From Rikenellaceae bacterium (GTDB lineage Bacteria > Bacteroidota > Bacteroidia > Bacteroidales > Rikenellaceae), in assembly GCA_015059905.1 (NCBI GenBank), contig SUZN01000007.1, forward strand, positions 103,141 to 167,140: 64,000 nucleotides of DNA, given 5' to 3'. Shown here piece after piece: positions 52,171 to 61,194 of this stretch (position 1 is the stretch's first letter; every line of letters begins with the position of its first letter). A program made the translations under genes and the position numbers. The notes below the pieces were generated by a model. That model saw nothing but the letters and a program-made list of their open reading frames with translations. It was not told where the DNA came from and did no database searches.

Positions 52171-52209
52171 AGAGCAAAGAGGAAAGAGGAAAGAAAAATC
52201 TTTGAACTT

Positions 52210-54819
52210 TTATCTTTTCTCTCTGTTTCGCTCGCGCCACTCTATTAGCTCGGGTGTGAGCTGGTCCTCGCGGTCGCTCCACTCGCCACTCATCAGCAGG
52301 CGTTCCTTCTGTCTATCCATATACTCCACAATAGAGAATGTGGGTCGCTTGCGTGCTTGACGCGCCTCTCGCTCCGAGGGGCGCACCACCCTATCAAAGA
52401 CCATCTCCTTGGTCGGGCGTAGCTCGGGCACCCACTTGAAGTTCTTGAGTTTGGTAGGTTGCGAGGCGGGTATCAATGCGAGCGGATACATCGTGAAGGG
52501 CACCTCATTGCGGTAGGTGATGCCCACCAGCTGCTGCTGCTCGATAAAGAACGATGCCGAAGCACTCTCCAGATAGGTCATCTCGACCACCAGCGGTGAG
52601 TCGTTGCTCTCGGTGCGGAAGTATATCGTCTGCACGTTACCATCCACGTCGTTGCGATATATCTCGTTATCCTTAAACAGGGCTGTCATCGTCTTGCCCG
52701 CCACCTGATTATAATATACGGTATCTACCTCGGCTATCATTATCGGCTCGCCCGTAAACTCCGCCCTCACGAGCTGGCTATTCTGCGTATGCACATCGAC
52801 CTGCTCGGCGGCAAGCTGATTTGCCTGGTTCCACATCACGGGATGAACGTAGAGGTGTATTATCGAATCCACCGAGTTGCTCACCAGCGAGTCACACACC
52901 ATCTGTGCATCGGCACGGAACATCTTCACATTGCGATACGCCTTCACCAGACGATATGCGCTGTCGCTCTTGATGGTTGTCGTCTGTGGCTCATCGGGCT
53001 TCGTGGTCTGCTCCTGCTTCACCTGTGCCGAGCTGTCCTGCGCCACCGTATCACGCAACAGCTCGCCCTTGATACGAGCATTACGCAGTGCCGCGATGCT
53101 ATCCTCACGGTCCAGCGCCGAGACATCCTTACCACGCGCTATGAGCTTCGCACGGCGCTCTGCGCGGCGGATAGAGTCATCAACGATACGCTGCAACTCC
53201 TTCGCCTTGGCTGCCTCCAGCTGCTTGTTTATCTTCGCCTGACGTACCATAGCGATAGAGTCGAGCTTCGCCTTGCGGAGTATAGCCTCCTCCTTCTTCT
53301 GCTTGGCTTTTATCTGCTTGAGGAGGAGTTTGCGCTGCTGCTTGTCATACGCCTTACGCTGCTTGGGACTGAGTTTCGACAACGAATCCACCAATCGCAG
53401 ACTATCCTCATTTATCGCCTTACCCTCAACGATATCCTTTACCACAGCCGAAGTATCTCTCTCCGCTGTCTGGCGTGCCTTCATATCTGTGCCCAGAGAA
53501 TTGTTCTGCGCCCCTGCGAGGTTACCGCCCTGACCGCCATTTCTATTACCGCCCTGACCGCCATTTCTATTGCCGCCCTGGCTGCCATTTTTATTGCCTC
53601 CCTGACTGCCGTAGAGCTCCTCCATACGACGAGCCATCTCCTCCATCGAGAGACCCTGCTCGCTCATATTGTTGAGCTCACGCTGCATCTGCTCCTGCTG
53701 CCTGCTCTGCTCGCCAAAGAGGGCATTTTGCGCCATCTGCGCACGTTTAAGACTATCCTCACGCTCCTTCTGCGGGTCGATTGTAAGCATCCACAACGAA
53801 TCGGCACACATATACACCGTATCGCTCTGCGTAGTGTCATAGCCCATTGCCGAGGCTCGGCGCGTAAGCAGGGCATTACCCTCCGCCTGCCAATACTCGG
53901 CAAAGTCTCCGAACGCCATCACCTTGTTCTTCACATCATCCATCTGGATGTTTCCTCGCGCCACAAGATGCTCTGCCGAACGATGATACTCCATCGTATC
54001 GCTCCACATCTCCTGCTCGGCGGTGAGCATATAACCCTTGCGTGTCACCATATAGAGGTCACGCTGACGGTCATAATAACCCTCCTCGGCGGCAAGATAC
54101 TCGCCATCGGCATTCCATATCTCGCTCGAAGAGAAGAAACGAGCCGACTCGGTCTGTGTGTTATAGATTATCGAGTCGCTCTTCATATCATAATCGGCAC
54201 CGTGCAGCTCCACCTGGTCAACGCATATCACATTATGCTCGTTGGCATCATAGTAACCACGCAACGACTCCAGGATGTTGTTATCGTGCACCAGCACGCC
54301 ACCGCCCGTATATTGACCTATGCGGGTTTCGGTGTTGAAGCTGAAGTTATAGGTATAGAGCAACGCATCGCCATCCACCACCTTGACTATCGGGGCATAA
54401 ATCTCTGCGTGAGCCGCCTCACCGTCATAGATGGCACTGTCGCCATAGATATATATAGAGTCCTGATTTATCACTACACGCGAGTAGAATCCCCAACGTG
54501 TATCGCTGTATCTTACTGCCGAGTCACACCAGATGACTGCTCCGTTGTGGTGTGCCGCAAAGTCGCCCACAAGATAGATTACGCTGTCGCCACCCTGATT
54601 GTAAGGCTTCACAAGGTCAGCCATATAGTCCACCTTGCGCTTGACTGTCTTTTGTGCTGCCCCCTGCTCTGCGCCCTTGTTCGCTCCGTTGCCTATGGTG
54701 TCCGCCGCCTGGCGTTGCTCCAGACGCCACTCTGCGCCACGACGCACCGACATCCCCTGTGCAAAGAGGATGCCCACAGCCGCCACGACGACGAGTAATG
54801 TTGCAACTATACGACGCAC
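52210..54819 (-). CDS. OstA-like (LptA/LptD N-terminal domain) LPS-transport-related protein
   Basis: GDFAAHHNGAVIWCDSAVRYSDTRWGFYSRVVINQDSIYIYGDSAIYDGEAAHAEIY; large periplasmic protein. Confidence 0.8.
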   Translation of the reverse strand: MRRIVATLLVVVAAVGILFAQGMSVRRGAEWRLEQRQAADTIGNGANKGAEQGAAQKTVKRKVDYMADLVKPYNQGGDSVIYLVGDFAAHHNGAVIWCDSAVRYSDTRWGFYSRVVINQDSIYIYGDSAIYDGEAAHAEIYAPIVKVVDGDALLYTYNFSFNTETRIGQYTGGGVLVHDNNILESLRGYYDANEHNVICVDQVELHGADYDMKSDSIIYNTQTESARFFSSSEIWNADGEYLAAEEGYYDRQRDLYMVTRKGYMLTAEQEMWSDTMEYHRSAEHLVARGNIQMDDVKNKVMAFGDFAEYWQAEGNALLTRRASAMGYDTTQSDTVYMCADSLWMLTIDPQKEREDSLKRAQMAQNALFGEQSRQQEQMQRELNNMSEQGLSMEEMARRMEELYGSQGGNKNGSQGGNRNGGQGGNRNGGQGGNLAGAQNNSLGTDMKARQTAERDTSAVVKDIVEGKAINEDSLRLVDSLSKLSPKQRKAYDKQQRKLLLKQIKAKQKKEEAILRKAKLDSIAMVRQAKINKQLEAAKAKELQRIVDDSIRRAERRAKLIARGKDVSALDREDSIAALRNARIKGELLRDTVAQDSSAQVKQEQTTKPDEPQTTTIKSDSAYRLVKAYRNVKMFRADAQMVCDSLVSNSVDSIIHLYVHPVMWNQANQLAAEQVDVHTQNSQLVRAEFTGEPIMIAEVDTVYYNQVAGKTMTALFKDNEIYRNDVDGNVQTIYFRTESNDSPLVVEMTYLESASASFFIEQQQLVGITYRNEVPFTMYPLALIPASQPTKLKNFKWVPELRPTKEMVFDRVVRPSEREARQARKRPTFSIVEYMDRQKERLLMSGEWSDREDQLTPELIEWRERNREKR
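53519..53612 (-). repeat. 24-bp in-frame tandem repeat inside the OstA-like gene
   Basis: Encodes GSQGGNKNGSQGGNRNGGQGGNRNGGQGGN. Confidence 0.9.
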
Positions 54820-54835
54820 TACGACCCTTGTTAAA

Positions 54836-56257
54836 TTACTTTACCCAATTAGGATACTCCCATTCGCCCTCGCGGAACTCTGGGTCGATATAGACATACA
54901 AGCCGTCAATCTTCTCCTTGAGCCACTTGTCAAAGACTTTGGTCTTTTTGTCCGACAACGCCATCTCCTCGATTGAGACGTAGTCCTCCTCGAGCGTAGC
55001 GGAGTGAGTAGGTATAACCTCCAGCAACTTGACAATCTTGCTGATTACATTACCGTTGATGTCGAGTGCCACAAACGCCTGCGACACATCGCCCTTCTTC
55101 ATCGTGATGAGGTTCATATAATCCTGCTGACGTGCGCTGAAATCCTCACGGCGGAACTTCGTAGCGGTATATTTCACATTGTTGGCATTGTAGCGCATCA
55201 AAAGGTCGTGGTTGGTCACCAGACCACCATTCATCTTCGTCAGGTTATCCTGCGAGTGCTTCAGCGCCGCCTCCTCGAAAGAGATTGAGTCAGCCTTAAT
55301 CAGCGTCGAGAGGCTATCGAGATAGTTCAGTGGCTCGGTCTCCTCCTCGATGGTATAGACAGGCTTCAACAGGATGTGACGATAGCGATACATTCCATTC
55401 TTTGGCTCCTCAAGCAACTCGATGATGTGGAAACCGAACTCCGACTCCACCACCTCCGAAATCTGTCCTGGCTTGAGCTTTGCCAACGCCTCTGCAAAAG
55501 GAGCTGTCAGCGTGCTCAATGGACCTGGAGGATACTCACCACCCTTCATCGCCGAGCCTGGGTCTTGAGAGTATGTACGCGCCAGAACTGCCATATTCGA
55601 CTTGCCCGAGATGATACGCTCACGCATATCCAGCAGTCGCTCCTTGGTACGACGCTTCGCCTCCTCCTGCGATGCTGGGAAACGCACGATGTGGGCATAC
55701 ACAAACTGCTCTGGCACCAGAGGCTTGTCCTCCTCCTTGAGCTCCTTGTAGAAGTGCTCTACCTCGCCTGGAGTGACAACCACGTTCTGCACAACATTCA
55801 TACGCATCTCCTCGGCATAGAGCTGCTCCGTTATCTTATGACGCAGAATGTCGCGATAGTTAAACAGCGGCATATGCTCCTTCGCCTCAAGCTCCTTCAC
55901 CGAGCCCGCCTCGGCAATCATCTTCTGCAAGATATCCTCTACCTGCGCCTCGATACGACCTTCGGCACCCACCACAACAGAGTCAATCAGAGCCTGACTA
56001 TAAAGCAATTTCTGCTTCATCAGCTCCTCCAAGCCCTCATTCATTGGGTCACGGTCAGAGGTGTAACCCTCCGAGCGACGCTGCTCAACAAGTTGCTTCG
56101 CCATCATCTGCACCTCCGACTGCAGGATTGAAGAGCCTCCAACCACCGCAACCACACGGTCGAGCACCACCTGACGCTTATCGGCAAATGCCACCGCAGT
56201 AGCCGCTATGGCTACCACAAACATCGCCAAAATACTCTTTTTCAACATATTTTTCAA
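54836..56257 (-). CDS. SurA-like peptidyl-prolyl isomerase
   Basis: VVLDRVVAVVGGSSILQSEV; ARTYSQDPGSAMKGGEYPPGPLSTLTAPFAEALAKLKPGQISEVVESEFGFHIIEL. Confidence 0.9.
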   Translation of the reverse strand: MKNMLKKSILAMFVVAIAATAVAFADKRQVVLDRVVAVVGGSSILQSEVQMMAKQLVEQRRSEGYTSDRDPMNEGLEELMKQKLLYSQALIDSVVVGAEGRIEAQVEDILQKMIAEAGSVKELEAKEHMPLFNYRDILRHKITEQLYAEEMRMNVVQNVVVTPGEVEHFYKELKEEDKPLVPEQFVYAHIVRFPASQEEAKRRTKERLLDMRERIISGKSNMAVLARTYSQDPGSAMKGGEYPPGPLSTLTAPFAEALAKLKPGQISEVVESEFGFHIIELLEEPKNGMYRYRHILLKPVYTIEEETEPLNYLDSLSTLIKADSISFEEAALKHSQDNLTKMNGGLVTNHDLLMRYNANNVKYTATKFRREDFSARQQDYMNLITMKKGDVSQAFVALDINGNVISKIVKLLEVIPTHSATLEEDYVSIEEMALSDKKTKVFDKWLKEKIDGLYVYIDPEFREGEWEYPNWVK

Positions 56258-56293
56258 TTTTCTATTATTTTCTTTCCAATTATATTCTTCAAA

Positions 56294-57202
56294 TTACTCT
56301 GCTGCCTGTTCCGTCTGGTTTGCGCCCTCCTGCTCGAAGCCAAATCTACGCAGGCGACCCTCCGCCTCGGCGCTACGGAATATCTCCTCCTCGTGCGTGC
56401 GGATAACCTCGGCACGACGACGTGTGAGCAATATACGGCGTATATTATCCGACACAACCTCCAGCGGTGCAACATTACCCTTGCGGCAAACCGATGTGAA
56501 ATCGAAGTAGTAACAATCCTTACCCATCTTCATCTCCTGCACACCCAGCTTATCGAGCAAAGGCTCATTATCCTCTGCCGCCAACACAGGCAGGTGAGCC
56601 AGGAAATCAGAGAAATTAACCCACTCGGCACGGCTGTCGATAAGTTCAAAGCCCTGTTTCTCGCACACATCCGAAAAACTCTTCTCCGCCTCGGCTGATG
56701 CCAGCGCCTTCTTCATCTGCTCCTTGAGCTTCTTGCTCTGACGGAACGCAGCGTCAAAACGCAACACACGACCCTTGACAAGTGTACGGTCAAGTGTAAA
56801 GTCACTCTTGTGAGCGTTGTAATACTCGGCTATCTGCTCGTCGGTAACCTCCTTCTCCATCCTTTGGTCGATGTAGTGCTGGTCCACACGCGAGGTGAGC
56901 AACGACTGGCGATAGTCCTCCACCAATTTCTCAATATCCTGCTCCGACGACTCAAAGAGTGCTGCCGCCTCCTCAATCTTCAGCTGGCGCACAAACCACT
57001 TATCGACATACGCCTTCACATACGCCACCGAATCCTCGCCCGTCAATGCCGCAGGCAACGTAGCCGCTATATCCTCACGCGTAAGGTCCTCACGACCAAC
57101 ACGCGCAATGACGTTGTCACCCACCAGATAGTCGGGCAACTCACGACACGACACCACCCACAAAGTGGCTACCATAAGCGATATTTTCAACAAACTGCGC
57201 AT
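56294..57202 (-). CDS. SurA/PpiC-related lipoprotein
   Basis: Lipobox VVSC; VIARVGREDLTREDI; TSRVDQHYIDQRMEKEVTDEQIAEYYNAHKSDF; start at internal MRSLLK. Confidence 0.75.
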   Translation of the reverse strand: MRSLLKISLMVATLWVVSCRELPDYLVGDNVIARVGREDLTREDIAATLPAALTGEDSVAYVKAYVDKWFVRQLKIEEAAALFESSEQDIEKLVEDYRQSLLTSRVDQHYIDQRMEKEVTDEQIAEYYNAHKSDFTLDRTLVKGRVLRFDAAFRQSKKLKEQMKKALASAEAEKSFSDVCEKQGFELIDSRAEWVNFSDFLAHLPVLAAEDNEPLLDKLGVQEMKMGKDCYYFDFTSVCRKGNVAPLEVVSDNIRRILLTRRRAEVIRTHEEEIFRSAEAEGRLRRFGFEQEGANQTEQAAE

Positions 57203-57268
57203 AATAATTGGCAAAGATAGTTTTTTTACGCGAATTTAACGATGAAATGGGCGAGATTATTACTTTTT

Positions 57269-58162
57269 CTACGAAATATTCTCTCTTTTTATGCGACTAA
57301 CCACCACAACCATACGCACCAGCGAGGCTAAAGCCACCACCGAACAGGCTCCATACACACTCCAATAGAGTATGCCATCGCCCAGCACATCGCGTAGAGT
57401 CAAAGACTCCAAATCAACCGTCAAAAGGAAGCACGCCGTAAGGTTATTCATCGCGTGAAGCAAAATCACAAGCACCAGCGAACGGTAACGCAAATAGTAA
57501 AAACCAAGCACCAGACCCGAAGCCGTAGCTGTGAGTGCAACCGATGCAGAGCCGTGCACCACTCCAAACAGTAGCGACGAAAGCAGCCACGCAACCAAAC
57601 CTCCGTAGGCTGACTTGAGCAGACCCGCCACATAGCCGCGAAAAACCACCTCCTCAAACAGCGGAGCAAGCAGTACAGCCGACACCAGCAGCCAACCGCC
57701 GCCACCCATCGCCGCTTGGTCGCCAGGCAACATCTCCGCCAATGGCTCCAAAGCGATACTCACACACCACAAAAGCAGGTAACCACACAGCAGACGGAAG
57801 GGCATCGCCCAGCCTGGATATTTGAAACGAATAGAGGCTTTCCAACCCCTCCAGCGACCATACGCAGCAAGCATCACAAGGCACACCACCATAGCCACAA
57901 AGTAGCTCACCGCCACCATTCGTGACTGCAGAAAACGCACCCACTCAACAACCTCGGAATCAACACTTTCGCGCATTATCTCGTTGGGCAGTTCCATACC
58001 AATCAGCGGTGCGACAAAACCACACACCACACCGCCCACAACCTGCGAAAGACAGAACAGAATCATCACCACCAGCGCATCCCACCAACGAGCCTGGGTC
58101 CTTACCACAGCGCCCTGCTCATTGCCATCCATTTGGCACATTTCTATATCAGTTTGCGACAT
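57269..58162 (-). CDS. CPBP-family intramembrane metalloprotease
   Basis: LLAPLFEEVVFRGYVAGLL; HAMNNLTACFL; multi-TM. Confidence 0.88.
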   Translation of the reverse strand: MSQTDIEMCQMDGNEQGAVVRTQARWWDALVVMILFCLSQVVGGVVCGFVAPLIGMELPNEIMRESVDSEVVEWVRFLQSRMVAVSYFVAMVVCLVMLAAYGRWRGWKASIRFKYPGWAMPFRLLCGYLLLWCVSIALEPLAEMLPGDQAAMGGGGWLLVSAVLLAPLFEEVVFRGYVAGLLKSAYGGLVAWLLSSLLFGVVHGSASVALTATASGLVLGFYYLRYRSLVLVILLHAMNNLTACFLLTVDLESLTLRDVLGDGILYWSVYGACSVVALASLVRMVVVVSRIKRENIS

Positions 58163-58277
58163 ACCAAAACTATAAAATTAGCGTTTTACACTCGACAAAG
58201 TTAATCATTTTTCCCAAACCATTGTTTTATTTAATTTAATTTCACTAATTTTGTCCGATTATATGGGTTATTCAACG

Positions 58278-58331
58278 GTCGTACCAAATACCCCTGTCAC
58301 CCTTTGGGTGTGAGAGCAAAGGGGTTACGAC
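58278..58331 (+). other. Nested hairpin in predicted parA 5' leader
   Basis: GTCGTA/TACGAC, CCCCT/AGGGG, CACCC/GGGTG nested; -7-like TAATTTTG at 58246. Confidence 0.5.
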
Positions 58332-58378
58332 AATGAAACCAAATTTTTGAATTATAAATATTTATACCACAAATACCG

Positions 58379-59164
58379 ATGGCGAAAGTAATCGCATTAG
58401 CAAACCAAAAGGGTGGCGTAGGCAAGACCACCACCGCAATCAACCTCGCAGCATCACTCGCCCTGCTGGGCAAGAAGGTGCTTCTGCTCGATGCCGACCC
58501 ACAGGCAAATGCCACATCGGGTCTGGGCTTTGACACCGACCTGGAGGGTATCTTCGAGTGTATCATAGGCGAAAAACGTGCCGAGGAGGTCATCCTGCAG
58601 AGCCCCGACATCAAGAAGCTCTGGCTGCTGCCCTCAAGCATTCAGCTGGTGGCTGCCGACAAGGAGCTGCCAAATATGGAGAATGCACACTTTGTGATGA
58701 AGAATATCATCGAGCCGATAAAGGATAAATACGACTACATCTTCATCGACTGCTCGCCATCGCTCGGCTACACCACAGTGAACATCCTCACCGCAGCCGA
58801 CACGGTGCTTATCCCCGTGCAGTGCGAGTATCTGGCGCTGGAGGGTTTGAGCAAGCTCCTGAACACCATCAAGATTGTCAAGAGCGGACTCAACCCCGAA
58901 CTCGACATCGAGGGCTTTGTGCTGACGATGTATATGCGTAACCGCCTGAACAACCAGGTGGCAACCGAGGTGCGCGAGCATTTCGGACCTCTCGCATTCG
59001 ACACCGTCATCCAGCGTAACATCCGCCTGGGCGAGGCTCCTTCACACGGCAAGCCCGTGATGTTATACGACGCTACTGCCACAGGTGCAGTAAACTACCT
59101 CAACCTTGCAAAGGAGTTCCTGAAGCGTAACCGCAAGGCTAAACAAGCACAAAAACAACAATAG
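58379..59164 (+). CDS. parA: Chromosome partitioning ATPase ParA/Soj
   Basis: MAKVIALANQKGGVGKTTTAINLAASLALLGKKVLLLDADPQANATSGLG. Confidence 0.97.
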   Translation: MAKVIALANQKGGVGKTTTAINLAASLALLGKKVLLLDADPQANATSGLGFDTDLEGIFECIIGEKRAEEVILQSPDIKKLWLLPSSIQLVAADKELPNMENAHFVMKNIIEPIKDKYDYIFIDCSPSLGYTTVNILTAADTVLIPVQCEYLALEGLSKLLNTIKIVKSGLNPELDIEGFVLTMYMRNRLNNQVATEVREHFGPLAFDTVIQRNIRLGEAPSHGKPVMLYDATATGAVNYLNLAKEFLKRNRKAKQAQKQQ

Positions 59165-59166
59165 AT

Positions 59167-60021
59167 ATGAAACAGAAAGGTTTAGGTCGAGGCTTGGATG
59201 CCATATTCGGCACCGAGAAGATAGCCGTAAAGGCTACCCCAATGGCACAGATTGAGGAGATTGCAATCAAGCAAATCACCCCTAATCCATTGCAGCCACG
59301 CACGCAGTTCGACGACGAGGCACTCGCCGAGCTCTCGGCTTCAATCAAGCAGCTGGGTATCATCCAGCCCATCACCGTCAAGCGACAGGACGAGGGTTAT
59401 ATCATCATCAGCGGTGAGCGTCGCTGGCGCGCGGCACAGATGGCTGGTCTGGAGACCCTACCCGCCTACATCCGCGAGGTGGACGATGAGAATCTGCACG
59501 CAATGGCATTGGTTGAGAATATCCAGCGTCAGGACCTCAACGCGATAGAGATTGCGCTGGGTATGCAGCGCCTTATCGAGGAGTGCAACCTCACACAGGA
59601 GGCTATGGCAGAGAAGGTGGGCAAGAAGCGCTCAACGGTATCGAATTATATGCGTCTGCTGACTCTCCCATCGGAGGTGCAGCTCGCGCTGAAGGAGGGT
59701 ATCATCACAATGGGTCACGCCAAGGCTTTGGCAGGCATCAGCGAGGACCGTCAGCTGTGGGCACTGAAGCGTTGCATCAAGAAGGCTATGTCGGTACGTC
59801 AGGCAGAGGAGATGGCACGCAAGCTCGCACTCCCTATCAATGTCGATATTGAGGAGGAGGATTACCCCGAGTCATACTCACGCCTAGTGGAGCAGATGGA
59901 GCATTACTTCTCTGACAAAATCAGCATCAAGCGCGGCAAGAACGGTGGAGGCAAGATTGTCATCGACTTCGCAAGCGATGCCGACATCGAATCATTCATC
60001 GAGCGTTTGCGTAACAGATAA
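59167..60021 (+). CDS. parB: ParB/RepB/Spo0J-family partition protein
   Basis: KQKGLGRGLDAIFG; NPLQPRTQFDDEALAELSASIKQLGIIQPITV; GERRWRAAQMAGL. Confidence 0.97.
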   Translation: MKQKGLGRGLDAIFGTEKIAVKATPMAQIEEIAIKQITPNPLQPRTQFDDEALAELSASIKQLGIIQPITVKRQDEGYIIISGERRWRAAQMAGLETLPAYIREVDDENLHAMALVENIQRQDLNAIEIALGMQRLIEECNLTQEAMAEKVGKKRSTVSNYMRLLTLPSEVQLALKEGIITMGHAKALAGISEDRQLWALKRCIKKAMSVRQAEEMARKLALPINVDIEEEDYPESYSRLVEQMEHYFSDKISIKRGKNGGGKIVIDFASDADIESFIERLRNR

Positions 60022-60033
60022 AGCCTGCTCACG

Positions 60034-61194
60034 ATGATTTTTGGCTTAAATAGTTCACTCCGCGCGGCTATCAGCACCGCCTCACTCCGCCTCTTGTTGG
60101 TGGCGGTGGTGTTGTGCTTTGCCCTGAAGCAGGAGGCTACGGCACAAAATTTCAAACGTGGCGACAAGCAGTTGGTCACAGGCGGAATATTGGTGCGTGA
60201 CACCACAAAGATTGACTCTGCGAAGATTGAGACCAAGGAGGAGCTGAAACGACGCGAGAAGCTGCATCGCCGCAAGATGGACTCACTGGCTCGTTACGAG
60301 CAACGTCTGCAACGCGCCATCGAGCAGGACCGTGTGGACGAGGAGGGAAACATCATCCCCCGAGAACCACTCTTCAGCGATTCATCTTCGCTCTCGAAGG
60401 TCTGCCTGACGGCAGCAGTACTGCCTGGATATGGTCAGATTTACAACAAGCAGTATTGGAAGTTGCCCATACTCTACGGTACGGTAGGCGCCTCGATTGG
60501 TATGTGGGCATATTTCGGCAGCGAGTACCGTCCCCTGAAACGTCAGTATGACGAACTGCTGTTGCAAGGTATGAGCCGCACAGAGGAGCTCAACGCTGTG
60601 CAGCGTGATATGATACGCGCCAACACCAAAAAGCAGATATTTATGTTCACCACAGCAGCCTCCTATATCTATTTCCTGGGCGATGCTGCGCTGAACTACT
60701 CCACCAACGAGGTGTCGAGCGTGAAGAAGGCGACAACACTCTCGCTCATCTGCCCTGGTGCGGGACAGATTTACAACAAGAGTTATTGGCGCGCCCCAAT
60801 CGTTGTGGGCGGACTGGCGTCGATGATATATGTCATTGATTGGAACAATCGTGGTTTCCAGCGCTTTAAGAAGGCATACTCACTACGTGCCGACTATGAG
60901 CAGAACCCCGATAAATATCCCAACGGCTCGGCAGACGAGTTCGGAGGCCGCTACTCGACGACGTTCCTGAAGAACCTGCGTGACTCCAATCGCCGTAACC
61001 GCGACTTGAGTATCCTGCTCACGGCAGGTATATATGTCTTTCAGGCTATTGACGCTCACGTCGATGCCCACCTGAAGGACTTCGATGTGTCGGACAACCT
61101 CACGGTCGATTTGAAACCGATGTTCGACTGCCAATACACCTATCACAACGGTGCAACACCGATTTTTGGATTTGACTTAAACGTAACATTTTAA
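60034..61194 (+). CDS. DUF5683-like membrane protein
   Basis: AVLPGYGQIYNKQYWKLPILYGTVGASIGMWAYFG; duplicated PGxGQIYNKxYW motif. Confidence 0.85.
   Translation: MIFGLNSSLRAAISTASLRLLLVAVVLCFALKQEATAQNFKRGDKQLVTGGILVRDTTKIDSAKIETKEELKRREKLHRRKMDSLARYEQRLQRAIEQDRVDEEGNIIPREPLFSDSSSLSKVCLTAAVLPGYGQIYNKQYWKLPILYGTVGASIGMWAYFGSEYRPLKRQYDELLLQGMSRTEELNAVQRDMIRANTKKQIFMFTTAASYIYFLGDAALNYSTNEVSSVKKATTLSLICPGAGQIYNKSYWRAPIVVGGLASMIYVIDWNNRGFQRFKKAYSLRADYEQNPDKYPNGSADEFGGRYSTTFLKNLRDSNRRNRDLSILLTAGIYVFQAIDAHVDAHLKDFDVSDNLTVDLKPMFDCQYTYHNGATPIFGFDLNVTF

Noticed and set aside
52789-54798. 669-aa plus-strand ORF opposite the OstA-like gene
   Set aside because: Antisense to a well-supported coding gene; Leu/His/Ile/Arg-rich low-information composition typical of antisense frames; no recognisable motif
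55376-56131. 251-aa plus-strand ORF opposite the SurA-like gene
   Set aside because: Antisense shadow ORF; composition and lack of motifs argue against coding
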